Shown here piece after piece: positions 1 through 8,668 of a stretch of 64,000 nucleotides of DNA. The translations under genes were made by a program, and so were the position numbers. The notes below the pieces were generated by a model that searched no databases, had not been told where the DNA came from, and saw only the letters and a program-made list of their open reading frames with translations. Position 1 is the first letter of the stretch. Each line of letters opens with the position of its first letter. Source of the stretch: Leifsonia soli (GTDB lineage Bacteria > Actinomycetota > Actinomycetes > Actinomycetales > Microbacteriaceae); contig NZ_JACCBJ010000001.1 in assembly GCF_013408745.1 (NCBI RefSeq), forward strand, positions 2,542,001-2,606,000, in the 5' to 3' direction.

Positions 1-984
1 CTGCTCGCCGGCGCGGTCGGCGTGCTGTTCAGCACGATCCTCTACGCGATCGAGGACCTGTGCGACTGGGCCTGGCGCGGACCGGAGTGGCTGCGTCCCG
101 CCGCCGGCGGCCTCCTTCTCGGCCTGCTGCTGTTCGCGATGCCCCAGCTGTACGGGGTCGGCTACCCCGTTCTCGAGGGCAGCGTCGCCGGGAAGTACAC
201 GATCGGTTTCCTCCTGCTGCTCGTCGTGGCGAAGATGGCCGCCACCAGCCTGACGATCGGCATCGGCGGCTCCGGAGGCGTCTTCGCACCCAGCCTCGTC
301 ATCGGCGCCGCCTTCGGCGCCGCAGCCGGTGAGACCGTCGGGCTCGTCATCCCCGGCTTGTCCGGCCAGGCGGGCACGTTCGCCCTCGTCGGCATGGCGG
401 CGGTCTTCGCCGGGGCCACCCGCGCCCCGATCACCGCCGGCATCATCCTCTTCGAGCTCACCGGCGAGTACACGATCATTCTGCCGCTCCTGCTCGCTGT
501 CATCGTCGCCACGGGGATCTCCCGCCTCCTCAGCCGCGACACCATCTACACGCGCAAGCTCAGCCGCCGGGGGGTCGACCTGTCCGCTCCCGCGCTGCCC
601 GGCCTCCGGGATGTCTCCGTCGCCGCGGTGATGTCCCCGGCCCCACCCACCATCCACGCGTCCGCGGGCGCACACGAAGCGATCAGCTGGCTGGCCGACT
701 CCCGCAGGCAGACCGCCCCGGTCGTGAACGACGACGGCGAGTTCGTCGGGATCCTCACGGCCGCGGATGCGACCGAGGCCGTCCGCACCGACGACGACGC
801 GAACGCACGGCGCGTGTCCGAGCTGATGGAGAGCGTGCAGATCGTGTCTCCCGGCGACCCCGTCGCCGACGTGCTCGGACACGTCATCGAAGCGGCCGGC
901 ACGGACGGTGCCCCGGTCGTCACGGACGGCATCCTCGTCGGCTGGCTGGCACCCACCGACGTCCTCCGCGCCACCGCCGGCTGA
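1..984 (+). CDS. CLC-family chloride channel/antiporter with CBS pair, 3' part only
   Basis: The frame is open from base 1, so the gene starts upstream of the window. The visible part has the last CLC membrane helices, including the anion-selectivity loop GSGGVFAPSL followed by a Gly/Ala-rich helix (GAAFGAAAGE), then two CBS domains over the last ~130 residues. CLC proteins of this type move chloride or fluoride across the plasma membrane, and CBS pairs usually sense nucleotides. It is followed by convergent arsenate-reductase genes, with no sign of coupling to them. The family call is firm; the ion and whether it is a channel or an antiporter cannot be read from this part. Confidence 0.9.
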   Translation: MLAGAVGVLFSTILYAIEDLCDWAWRGPEWLRPAAGGLLLGLLLFAMPQLYGVGYPVLEGSVAGKYTIGFLLLLVVAKMAATSLTIGIGGSGGVFAPSLVIGAAFGAAAGETVGLVIPGLSGQAGTFALVGMAAVFAGATRAPITAGIILFELTGEYTIILPLLLAVIVATGISRLLSRDTIYTRKLSRRGVDLSAPALPGLRDVSVAAVMSPAPPTIHASAGAHEAISWLADSRRQTAPVVNDDGEFVGILTAADATEAVRTDDDANARRVSELMESVQIVSPGDPVADVLGHVIEAAGTDGAPVVTDGILVGWLAPTDVLRATAG

Positions 985-1062
985 CGAGGCGATCGCACGC
1001 GAGTACTCGTGGCGGGTTCGCAGCGGTGGGCCCAAAGACGAGTCGACTGCGGGGATCGATGC

Positions 1063-1734
1063 TCACGCGGGCGTCACCCCGAGACTCTTCAGCAGCTCGC
1101 GCACGCGCTGCTCCACCTCAGCGCGGATCTCGCGCACGATCTCGACGGACCGCCCCTGCGGGTCCTGCAGTTCCCAGTCCTGGTAGCGCTTACCCGGGTA
1201 GATCGGGCAAGCGTCGCCGCATCCCATCGTGACCACGACGTCGGCGGCCTGGACGACATCGTCGGTCAGCGGCTTCGGGAACTCGCGGCTGATGTCGAGG
1301 CCGATCTCGGTCATCGCCTCGACCACGGCGGGGTTCAGCTCGCCGGCAGGCATCAACCCCGCGGAGCGGACGTGGACGCGACCTGCGGAGAGAGACTCCG
1401 TGAGGACTGCGGCCATCTGGGAGCGGCCGGAGTTCTGTTCGCAGACGAACAGCACCTCCGGCCAGATCACCGGAAGCGCGCCCGTCGCCTGCGCGAGCGC
1501 GGTCAGCCGTTCGGTGGCGAAGTGGATGGTGCGGGTCGCCAGGTGCGCCTTCACCGTCGCGGTGCGCAACAGCGCCGTGTAGGACTCCAGCACGTACCGT
1601 TCGACGGTCTCCCGGTTGAAGACGCCCTCGAATTTCGCCGCCAGTTCGTCCGCCAAGCGGCGCAGATATGGCTCGGGGTAGGCCAGCCCCGGCTGGGCTC
1701 GGCGCCCCGTCGCGTCGATGGTCATGATCGTCAC
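1063..1734 (-). CDS. arsC: Arsenate reductase, low-molecular-weight PTPase type with N-terminal helical domain
   Basis: 223 residues. The first ~75 form a helical domain (DELAAKFEGVFNRETVERYV) of the kind seen in actinobacterial mycothiol-linked ArsC proteins. The rest is a low-molecular-weight phosphatase fold with the CX5R loop CEQNSGR and the later TMGCGDACPIYPG and DWELQDP segments. The family reduces arsenate to arsenite in the cytoplasm. The GTG start overlaps the stop of the upstream arsC in a GTGA, implying translational coupling; an in-frame ATG three codons later is an alternative. It is the last gene of the minus-strand arsenic set. Mycothiol as electron donor is an inference from the family. 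Confidence 0.9.
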   Translation of the reverse strand: MTIMTIDATGRRAQPGLAYPEPYLRRLADELAAKFEGVFNRETVERYVLESYTALLRTATVKAHLATRTIHFATERLTALAQATGALPVIWPEVLFVCEQNSGRSQMAAVLTESLSAGRVHVRSAGLMPAGELNPAVVEAMTEIGLDISREFPKPLTDDVVQAADVVVTMGCGDACPIYPGKRYQDWELQDPQGRSVEIVREIRAEVEQRVRELLKSLGVTPA

Positions 1735-2144
1735 GCCGCAGCGGGGAGGAGCTCGGCGAGCAGGTCCTCGACGCGCAGCTTGATGTCATCCCGGATCGGG
1801 CGGACCTCGTCGACCGGGCGGCCGGCCGGGTCGGTGAGGTCCCAGTCCTCGTAGCGCTTGCCGGGGAAGATCGGGCAGGTGTCGCCGCAGCCCATCGTGA
1901 TCACCACATCGGACTCCTTCACGGCGTCCGTGGTGAGAATCTTCGGCTGCTCCCCCGCGATGTCGATGCCCTCCTCAGCCATGACCTGCACAGCCACCGG
2001 GTTGATCCGGTCCTTCGGCTCCGAGCCCGCGGAGAGGACCTCGACGCGGCCTCCGGAGAGCTCGCGCATGTACCCGGCGGCCATCTGGGAGCGGCCGGCG
2101 TTGTGGATGCAGACGAACAGGACGGTGGGCTTGCTATCGGACAT
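1731..2144 (-). CDS. arsC: Arsenate reductase, low-molecular-weight PTPase type
   Basis: 137 residues, the usual length for a single-domain LMW-PTPase ArsC. It has the N-terminal CX5R loop CIHNAGR in the context LFVCIHNAGRSQMAAG, and TMGCGDTCPIFPG with the general-acid Asp in DWDLTDP near the C-terminus. It converts arsenate to arsenite. A purine-rich Shine-Dalgarno (AGGGAG) precedes the ATG. An ArsR-type palindrome lies 34 bp upstream, between this gene and the ArsR-ArsC fusion, so this and the following arsC probably respond to arsenite. No arsenite efflux gene is visible. Confidence 0.93.
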   Translation of the reverse strand: MSDSKPTVLFVCIHNAGRSQMAAGYMRELSGGRVEVLSAGSEPKDRINPVAVQVMAEEGIDIAGEQPKILTTDAVKESDVVITMGCGDTCPIFPGKRYEDWDLTDPAGRPVDEVRPIRDDIKLRVEDLLAELLPAAA

Positions 2145-2177
2145 GACGGGGTCTCCCTCTCTCTGCTACGAGAAAGC

Positions 2178-2193
2178 ATAGATGTTTGTCTAT
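2178..2193. promoter_or_regulatory. ArsR-type operator upstream of arsC
   Basis: Imperfect 6-4-6 palindrome ATAGATGTTTGTCTAT. One arm differs by a single base from the perfect palindrome at the start of the ArsR-ArsC fusion gene (3111-3126), so both are likely bound by the same ArsR domain. It sits between the stop of the fusion gene and the start of arsC. Confidence 0.7.
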
Positions 2194-2200
2194 GGTTTTG

Positions 2201-3112
2201 TCAGGAGGCCGGAGCGATGTTCACGAGCTGTTCAGAATCGATCCGAGTCAGGAGGCCACGAACGCGTTCCTCGATGTCGTCCCGGATCGCGCGAACCTCT
2301 GCGATGGGCCGGCCGACAGGGTCGGGGACGTCCCAGTCGAGATATTCGCGACCGGGGTAGACGGGGCAGGCGTCGCCACAGCCCATCGTGACCACGTAGT
2401 CCGCGGCGCGGACGGCTTCGTCGGTCAGGGGCTTGGGGAACTCCCCGCCGAGTGGCATGCCGACCTCATCCAGAACGGCGACGATGGTGGAGCGGACCGC
2501 GGCCGCGGGTTCGGATCCGGCGGTGCGGACGACGACGCGGTCGCCGGCGAGTTGGCGCAGGATCGCCGAGGCGAGCTGGGAGCGGCCGGCGTTCTGAACG
2601 CAGACGAACAGCACCTCCGGTACCCCGGCACGTGCGCCGGTCGCACGGAGCAGGGCGTCGAGGCGGGAGACGGCGAACGCGCTGGTCAGGGACGCCCGGT
2701 GCGCGCGCCCCTCGAGGCGGTCGTAGCTGTCGCGCACATACTGCTCGATACTCTCGCGGGCAAGGACCCCGCGAAAGCGCGAGGAGAGGTCCTCGACGAC
2801 CCGATCCAGCGCCGCATCGTCGTCCGTGGGTCGTCTATCGCGGACGACTTCTGCGACCAGGTCGAGCTGATCCGCCGTGATCGCGTACCAGGCGGTGCGA
2901 CCCTCCTGGGTCCGATCGAGCAGCCCCTCGTCGCGCAGCAGCTTGAGGTGATGCGAGACGGTCGGCTGCCGCAAACCCAGGGTCTCCGCCAGCCGGGTGA
3001 CCGAGCCGCGCCCATCAGGGGCGTCGAGGAGGAGGCGCAGGATCTGGGCGCGGGTGGGATCGCTGATGCGCTTCAAGCTCCGCAGCACATCCGGTTCCGG
3101 CACCCCGACCAT
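2201..3112 (-). CDS. ArsR-ArsC fusion: arsenic-responsive repressor joined to arsenate reductase
   Basis: 303 residues from the chosen ATG. Residues ~1-110 are a winged-helix ArsR domain (LKRISDPTRAQILRLLL, then recognition helix RQPTVSHHLKLLRDEGL). Residues ~110-165 match the helical domain of the 223-residue ArsC. From ~168 to the end is an LMW-PTPase reductase with CX5R loop CVQNAGR and TMGCGDACPVYPG. The frame stays open ~380 bases upstream, but that translation is not protein-like, and this ATG is immediately followed by the ArsR domain and lies in an operator palindrome. It combines sensing and detoxification in one chain. No Cys pair is evident in the HTH helix, so the metalloid-binding residues are unclear. 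Confidence 0.88.
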   Translation of the reverse strand: MVGVPEPDVLRSLKRISDPTRAQILRLLLDAPDGRGSVTRLAETLGLRQPTVSHHLKLLRDEGLLDRTQEGRTAWYAITADQLDLVAEVVRDRRPTDDDAALDRVVEDLSSRFRGVLARESIEQYVRDSYDRLEGRAHRASLTSAFAVSRLDALLRATGARAGVPEVLFVCVQNAGRSQLASAILRQLAGDRVVVRTAGSEPAAAVRSTIVAVLDEVGMPLGGEFPKPLTDEAVRAADYVVTMGCGDACPVYPGREYLDWDVPDPVGRPIAEVRAIRDDIEERVRGLLTRIDSEQLVNIAPAS

Positions 3113-3126
3113 AGACGCGAGTCTAT
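3111..3126. promoter_or_regulatory. ArsR-type operator overlapping the start of the ArsR-ArsC gene
   Basis: Perfect 6-4-6 inverted repeat ATAGACGCGAGTCTAT covering the start codon. Bound repressor would block transcription or initiation, giving autoregulation. It shares both arms, with one mismatch, with the site at 2178-2193. Confidence 0.75.
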
Positions 3127-3176
3127 GCGAGCGGTGGCGAACTCGGACCACCGAGGCGTGAATACCCGTGCGATGG

Positions 3177-3608
3177 TCATTCCGTGCGATGAGCCTCGGC
3201 GACAAGGCTTCCGTGCACGTCGCAGACCGCTGCGAGCGTGTTGTATACCGTTCCATATTTCTGGAGGTTGCGGTGGACCAGTTCACATCGGCGGGCCGGC
3301 TCATCGGTCGCCACTCGCAACTCGTAGACGATCTCGACGAATCGGGGCGGGTCGTCTTGCCGCCGGGCGGTGACTTCGACCTCGGCGGACCCGTAGTGAA
3401 AGTCGAGCAGCCGGCCCGCACGCTCGAGGTTCTTGAGCAGGCAGGCCGCGAACGAACTGGCGAGCAGTTCTGCTGGGCCCGGCAAGCCTGTGGCACCCGA
3501 CGCCCAGCTCGAGTCGAACCGGATCGTCTCGGAGCCCGCGTCGACCTGGGCCGCTCCGTGAGCGGTCGAACGCGCGCGAACGCTGTACGTGAGGGTGGGC
3601 GCGCTCAC
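3177..3608 (-). CDS. OsmC-family peroxiredoxin-like protein
   Basis: 143 residues from a GTG preceded by AGAGGGAGC. The segment GLPGPAELLASSFAACLLKNLER holds the conserved OsmC active-site helix with its single Cys, followed by a domain with alternating strands (SAEVEVTARRQ, EIVYELRV). OsmC/Ohr proteins use Cys pairs to reduce organic hydroperoxides. Here the second, N-terminal Cys is not obvious, so it may be an OsmC-like (YhfA-type) member with a different role. It lies upstream of the ArsR-ArsC gene on the same strand with a 64-bp gap. The open frame extends upstream but loses protein character. Confidence 0.75.
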   Translation of the reverse strand: MSAPTLTYSVRARSTAHGAAQVDAGSETIRFDSSWASGATGLPGPAELLASSFAACLLKNLERAGRLLDFHYGSAEVEVTARRQDDPPRFVEIVYELRVATDEPARRCELVHRNLQKYGTVYNTLAAVCDVHGSLVAEAHRTE

Positions 3609-4071
3609 GCTCCCTCTGCGATCATCTGCGGACTGCGCCGAAGACACCCCGGCGCCGTCCTCTCTCGTTGGGCGCATGCCAGGAACGTACGCCGAGCTGC
3701 GTTTGTGTGGCGAGAGCCTTTCGACCCCCGGATGAACGACATCCGCATCATGATCATGAGCAGCAGGAGGTCGACCCGGACGAGCACAGTCCCTTCGCTG
3801 GAAGCACCAACCGGATCGTGTGCGCTGCGGCAGAGCGGGGGTGGCCAGATCGACGCTGACCGCCAGCCGGAGCCGGCAGCGGCTGGGACCGATGCTGTAG
3901 CCGAGGGGCCTCATCCGCCGGATCACGAGGATGCGCTTAGAGTTGAGTCGGCGCCCCGACGGCGCCGCCTCCCTTCCTTCATTCTCGCCCGTCCCCCGTG
4001 TGCGAAACCCGAGAGGGCGGGGCCCCATTCGCTGAACGGCGTGGATATGCGTGCCGGTGAGGAGTCGGACC
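3609..4071. other. Intergenic region between divergent OsmC-like and SulP genes
   Basis: 463 bases separating two divergently transcribed genes, so it should hold both promoters. Open frames exist on both strands but translate to low-complexity, Arg-rich sequence without domains. A short self-complementary stretch, ATCATGATCATGA, occurs near 3748. I see no further gene. Confidence 0.5.
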
Positions 4072-5601
4072 ATGCCTGCGAGCCTGAGACAGCTTGTTCT
4101 GGCCGCCACGGTCGGCGTACCGACCGATGACGGCAACGTGCGCGTGCTCGACGCGGTACGCCGCCCGCGGGTGCTGACCCGGGAGCTGCTGGCCGGCCTC
4201 GTCGTCGGGCTGGCCCTGATCCCAGAAGCGATCTCGTTCTCGATCGTCGCCGGGGTGAGCCCGAGCGTCGGCCTCTACTCCTCGGTGATCATGGCGATCG
4301 TCATCTCGATCACCGGCGGACGCCGGGCGATGATCAGCGCCGCCACCGGTTCGATCGCCCTCGTCGTCGCGCCCGTCGCCCGGGAGCACGGCCTCGACTA
4401 CCTGGTCGCCACGATCATGCTCGCCGGGCTCCTGCAGATCGCGCTGGGCGCGGTCGGGTTCGCGAAGCTCATGCGCTTCCTGCCCCGCAGCGTGATGGTC
4501 GGCTTCGTGAACGCGCTGGCGATCCTGATCTTCATCGCCCAGCTGCCGCATCTGATCCACGTGACTTGGCTGGTGTATCCGCTGGTCGCACTGGGGATCC
4601 TGATCATCGTCTTCTTCCCGCGCGTCACGAAGGCGGTCCCTGCTCCGCTGATCGCGGTGGTCGCGATCACCGCGATCACCATGCTCGGCAACCTCGCGGT
4701 GCCCACCGTGGGCGACGACGGGATGGTTCCGGCAGGGTTGCCGAACCTGTTCTTCCCGCACGTGCCATTCACGCTGCACACGCTGACGATCATCGGTCCC
4801 TTCGCAGTGGCTGCCGCCCTGGTGGGTCTGGTCGAGTCGCTCATGACCGCGAAGCTCGTCGACGACATCACCGAGACCGGCTCGAACAAGACCCGCGAGT
4901 CCATCGGGCAGGGCATCGCGCAGATCACCTCCGGCTTCTTCGGAGGCATGGGCGGCTGCGGCATGATCGGCCAGACCATGATCAACGTGCGCGAGTCGGG
5001 CGCACGCACGCGCCTGTCCACGTTCTCGGCCGGCGTGTTCCTGCTGATCCTCATGGCCGTCTTCCACGACCTGGTCAATCAGATCCCCATGGCCGCGCTC
5101 GTCGCAGTCATGGTCATGGTGTGCGTCGGCACGTTCGACTGGCATTCGATCCGGCCCGCGACACTCAAGCGAATGCCCGTCGGCGAGACCACCGTCATGG
5201 TCCTCACCGTCGCCGTCGTGGTCGCCACCAACGACCTCTCCATCGGCGTCGTCGTCGGAGTGATCGCCGCGACGATCATCTTCGCCCGCCGCGTCGCAGC
5301 CGTCACGACGGTCGAGCGCACCCTGCCGGCCGACGGCACCGCGCGCTACCAGGTGGACGGCGAACTGTTCTTCGCCACCAGCAACGACCTCACCCACCGC
5401 TTCGACTACGCGGGCGACCCGCAGCATGTCATCATCGATCTGAGCGGGTCGCACGTCTGGGACGCCTCGACCGTGGCCGCGCTCGACGCCATCGAAACGC
5501 GCTACGCCCGGCACGGCAAGACCGTGGCCGTCGAGGGCATGAACCAGGCCAGCACGCGCTTCCATGCGCGGCTCACCGGGCGGCTGGGCGGCGAAGGCTG
5601 A
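4072..5601 (+). CDS. SulP-family anion transporter with STAS domain
   Basis: 509 residues. About eleven hydrophobic segments fill residues 40-400, with the SulP signatures LIPEAISFSIVAGVSPSVGLYSS and GGMGGCGMIGQTMINV. A C-terminal STAS domain follows (HVIIDLSGSHVWDASTVAALD). SulP proteins carry sulfate, bicarbonate or other anions across the plasma membrane; which one is not determinable here. I chose the ATG with AGGAG seven bases upstream over a GTG seven codons earlier. The gene stands alone between the arsenic set and a P-type ATPase. Transport of an oxyanion linked to arsenic or sulfur stress is only a guess from position. Confidence 0.93.
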   Translation: MPASLRQLVLAATVGVPTDDGNVRVLDAVRRPRVLTRELLAGLVVGLALIPEAISFSIVAGVSPSVGLYSSVIMAIVISITGGRRAMISAATGSIALVVAPVAREHGLDYLVATIMLAGLLQIALGAVGFAKLMRFLPRSVMVGFVNALAILIFIAQLPHLIHVTWLVYPLVALGILIIVFFPRVTKAVPAPLIAVVAITAITMLGNLAVPTVGDDGMVPAGLPNLFFPHVPFTLHTLTIIGPFAVAAALVGLVESLMTAKLVDDITETGSNKTRESIGQGIAQITSGFFGGMGGCGMIGQTMINVRESGARTRLSTFSAGVFLLILMAVFHDLVNQIPMAALVAVMVMVCVGTFDWHSIRPATLKRMPVGETTVMVLTVAVVVATNDLSIGVVVGVIAATIIFARRVAAVTTVERTLPADGTARYQVDGELFFATSNDLTHRFDYAGDPQHVIIDLSGSHVWDASTVAALDAIETRYARHGKTVAVEGMNQASTRFHARLTGRLGGEG

Positions 5602-5631
5602 CCGACGATCGCCTGGCCGACGATCGCCTGG
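5602..5631. repeat. Tandem duplication of a 15-bp unit after the SulP gene
   Basis: Two exact adjacent copies of CCGACGATCGCCTGG directly follow the SulP stop codon. It contains CGATCG, so it can fold on itself, but it lacks a T-run. It is probably a local slippage duplication. Confidence 0.7.
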
Positions 5632-5803
5632 CCGCGGGAGCCGTCGTGGCCGACCGCCGCGGCGCCTGGCGGCGCTGAGCTCTGCTCGGGCATGAGGACC
5701 ACCCGCCTTCCAGGAGTGGCCCGACGCCTGTCGACTCAACCGCAGGTCAGGGGAGGACCTTTGCCTCTCCCCCGCCGCCCAGCGGGCCACAACACTCGAG
5801 AGC

Positions 5804-8521
5804 ATGACCGACACGAGGCGCGAAGATCGTGACCGGCCCGGTTGGCTTCCGTGGGCTCGTCCCGGTGCCCTGGACGAGCCCGACGGGGCGGAAGCCGAGA
5901 CGGCTCCGAGCTGGCATGCGATGGGCGCCGATGCCGTGCTCCGGCGGCTGGGCACGTCACCGTTGGGGCTGCCCCTGACGGAGGTCACGACTCGGCAGCA
6001 GCGGTACGGGTCCAATTCGCTCCCGGTGGCCCCGCCCACTCGATGGTGGGTGGTGCTGTTGCGGCAATTCGTCAGCCCGCTGATCGGCATCATGGTCGTC
6101 GCCAACCTGATCACGATCATCCAGCAGCACTGGGTGGACGCCGCCGCCATCGGCGTCGTGCTGGTGCTGACCGTGACGTTGGGGTACTGGCAGGAGCGCA
6201 AAGCGGAACGGGAGGTCCACGCTCTCCGATCCCTCTCCTCCTCCGTCGCCCACGTGCGTCGCGACGGGACCATCCGCGTCATCCCGGCCACCGAGGTGGT
6301 ACCGGGTGACATCGTGGCTGTGGTCGGAGGGGAGCGGGTTCCCGCCGATCTGCGGATCGTGGAGGCGAACCGCCTGCGCGTCGACGAGTCGATGCTGACC
6401 GGCGAATCCCTCCCCGTGAGCAAGACCACCACGCCTGTGCACAAGAGTGCGCCGGTCGCGGAACGCAACGACATGGTCTTCAGCGGCGCTCTCGTCGCCA
6501 GCGGCCGCGGGCTCGGGGTCGTCGTCGCCACCGGACAGGACACCGAGCTCGGCGCGATCGAGAAGCTCATGACGGCTCCGCCTCCGCCCACCCCGCTGCA
6601 GGTGATGACCCGGACGCTGGAATGGCGGATCGGCGGTGCCATCCTCGTGGCCGTCCTCTTCCTCTTCATCGCGGGACTGGTCAGCGGCTTCACCGTCGCC
6701 GACATGTTCCAGACCGCGGTCGCACTGACCGTGGCGGCCATCCCGGAGTCGATGCCCGTCATCCTCACCATCGCCCTGAGCGTGGGGATCTCCCGGATGG
6801 CCCGCCGCAACGCGATCGTGCGCAGACTCCCCGCCGTGGAGACCCTCGGATCGACCACCGTGATCGCCTCGGACAAGACCGGGACCCTCACGCAGAACCG
6901 GCTGACCGTCGAGCAGATCTGGACCGTCGGCGGGTACTGGGAGCCGGGCATGCCGGCAGACTCCGGCACGGTCGCCGTGCTCCGGGCCGGAGCCCTCACG
7001 AACGAGGCCGCGCGCCTGAGCGCGGGCGAGCTCCACGGCGACCCCGTCGATGTCGCGATGAGCAGGGTCGCCCTGGAAGCATCCGCCGTCCAAGTGGCGG
7101 AGACGACAACGACCCCGGAGCGTCACACCCCTTACGAGCCGGCCCTGGGCTACTCGCAGTCCGTCCGGGTGCGCCCGGACGGGCGACGCGTCCTCTACGT
7201 CAAGGGCGCGCCGGAAACGCTGCTCGCAGCGAGCACCACCCTGCGGACATCGCACGGACCCCGGCCTCTGCGGCCGAGTGTGGTCAGCGAGGCCAACGCC
7301 CTCCTCGCCCGGGGCGGGCTGCGCGTGGTGGCGACCGCTTCCCGGCCACTGGGGCCGGACGAGCTCACCACCGACCCGCTGCCTCCCCCCGAGCGGCTCG
7401 AGTTCCTCGGACTGGAAGGGATGACGGATCCCCCGCGCGAGGGCGTCGCGGACGCCATCGCCGCGTGTGCGGGCGCCGGCATCGCCGTGAAAATGGTCAC
7501 CGGCGACCAGCCGACCACGGCGGAAGCCATCGCCGCCCGACTCGGCCTGGCCTCCGAGGGGCCGCCGCTGACCGGTGCCGAGATCGCCGCCCTCGACGAC
7601 AACATGCTCGCCGCGAGACTCGAAGAGACCAGCGTCGCCGCCCGAATGGTCCCTCAGGACAAACTCCGCATCGTCCGCGCGCTGCAGAGCCGCGGCGAGG
7701 TCGTCGCGGTCACCGGCGACGGCGTGAACGACGCCCCGGCGCTCCAGGCCGCGCAGATCGGCGTCGCGATGGGACGCTCCGGCACCGATGTCGCCCGCGA
7801 AGCGGCCGGCCTGGTGCTGACCGACGATGACTTCGTCACCATCGTCCACGCGGTCGAGCAGGGGCGGGTCACGTTCGCCGCGATCAGAAACGCGACCTTC
7901 TTCCTTCTTTCCACAGCCGTAGCCGCCGTCCTGGCGCTCTCGATCAACGTCCTCCTCGACCAGCCGCTGCTGTTCCTGCCGGTGCAGATCCTGTTCATCA
8001 ACGTCGTCACCAGCAGCATCCAGGACATCGCCCTCGCGTTCGAACCGGCCCGCGGAGACGAACTCTCCCGGCCACCCCGCTCACCCCAGGAAGGCATCCT
8101 GTCACGACGCCTCTGGTATCGCACCTTCATCACCGGCGCGTGGATGGGACTGATCGTGCTCCTGGTCTTCGGCTGGGCCCTCCACGTCGGCGACACCGTC
8201 GAGCACGCGAGAACTCTCGCGCTCGTGCTGTTCGTGATCTTCAACGTCTTCCAGGTGGGAAACGCCCGCGCCGAGACGGTGTCGCTGCTCCGCATGAACC
8301 CCTTCAGCAACCCACTGCTGTTCGCCACTGCGTTCGGGTCCGCCCTCGTCGTCGCAGCGCTGCTCGCCTGGCCCGCAGCGACGACCCTTCTCGGGCTCGC
8401 TCCGCTCACCCTCGCGGAATGGGCGATGATGGCGGCCCTTGCCCTCACGATCCTCGCCATCGTCGAAGCCGACAAGCTCATCTGGGCGGCCATCGACCGC
8501 CGGCACAAGCCGATCGTGTGA
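5804..8521 (+). CDS. Type II P-type cation ATPase (MgtA/PMA1/Ca-ATPase-like)
   Basis: 905 residues. An N-terminal cation-ATPase domain is followed by TM helices 1-2, an actuator domain with TGES (MLTGESLPVS), TM4 with PESMP in place of the common PEGLP, the phosphorylation motif DKTGTLTQN with Asp near residue 357, the ATP-binding KGAPE motif, the hinge [20 protein letters not shown], and six C-terminal helices. It pumps a cation (Ca, Mg or Mn class) across the plasma membrane. No metal-binding CPx motif is present, so it is not a heavy-metal P1B pump despite its neighbours. The start codon has only a weak ribosome site. Confidence 0.93.
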   Translation: MTDTRREDRDRPGWLPWARPGALDEPDGAEAETAPSWHAMGADAVLRRLGTSPLGLPLTEVTTRQQRYGSNSLPVAPPTRWWVVLLRQFVSPLIGIMVVANLITIIQQHWVDAAAIGVVLVLTVTLGYWQERKAEREVHALRSLSSSVAHVRRDGTIRVIPATEVVPGDIVAVVGGERVPADLRIVEANRLRVDESMLTGESLPVSKTTTPVHKSAPVAERNDMVFSGALVASGRGLGVVVATGQDTELGAIEKLMTAPPPPTPLQVMTRTLEWRIGGAILVAVLFLFIAGLVSGFTVADMFQTAVALTVAAIPESMPVILTIALSVGISRMARRNAIVRRLPAVETLGSTTVIASDKTGTLTQNRLTVEQIWTVGGYWEPGMPADSGTVAVLRAGALTNEAARLSAGELHGDPVDVAMSRVALEASAVQVAETTTTPERHTPYEPALGYSQSVRVRPDGRRVLYVKGAPETLLAASTTLRTSHGPRPLRPSVVSEANALLARGGLRVVATASRPLGPDELTTDPLPPPERLEFLGLEGMTDPPREGVADAIAACAGAGIAVKMVTGDQPTTAEAIAARLGLASEGPPLTGAEIAALDDNMLAARLEETSVAARMVPQDKLRIVRALQSRGEVVAVTGDGVNDAPALQAAQIGVAMGRSGTDVAREAAGLVLTDDDFVTIVHAVEQGRVTFAAIRNATFFLLSTAVAAVLALSINVLLDQPLLFLPVQILFINVVTSSIQDIALAFEPARGDELSRPPRSPQEGILSRRLWYRTFITGAWMGLIVLLVFGWALHVGDTVEHARTLALVLFVIFNVFQVGNARAETVSLLRMNPFSNPLLFATAFGSALVVAALLAWPAATTLLGLAPLTLAEWAMMAALALTILAIVEADKLIWAAIDRRHKPIV

Positions 8522-8668
8522 GCTCTCGCAGGTGTCGGGCACCCTCGCCGCACGGGTTGCCGGGCGCTGGTCAGGACACGTCCGTAGGTTCGGAGACGTG
8601 ACCGGGGACGACGACGTGCTGCATGGTCGGCGGGCCCGTCCGTGCCGTCGGCCGAACAGGAGACCATG

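Noticed and set aside
3979..6999. 1006-codon open frame on the minus strand
   Set aside because: It is antisense to the SulP and P-type ATPase genes, Arg/Asp/His-rich without domains, and typical of GC-rich shadow frames.
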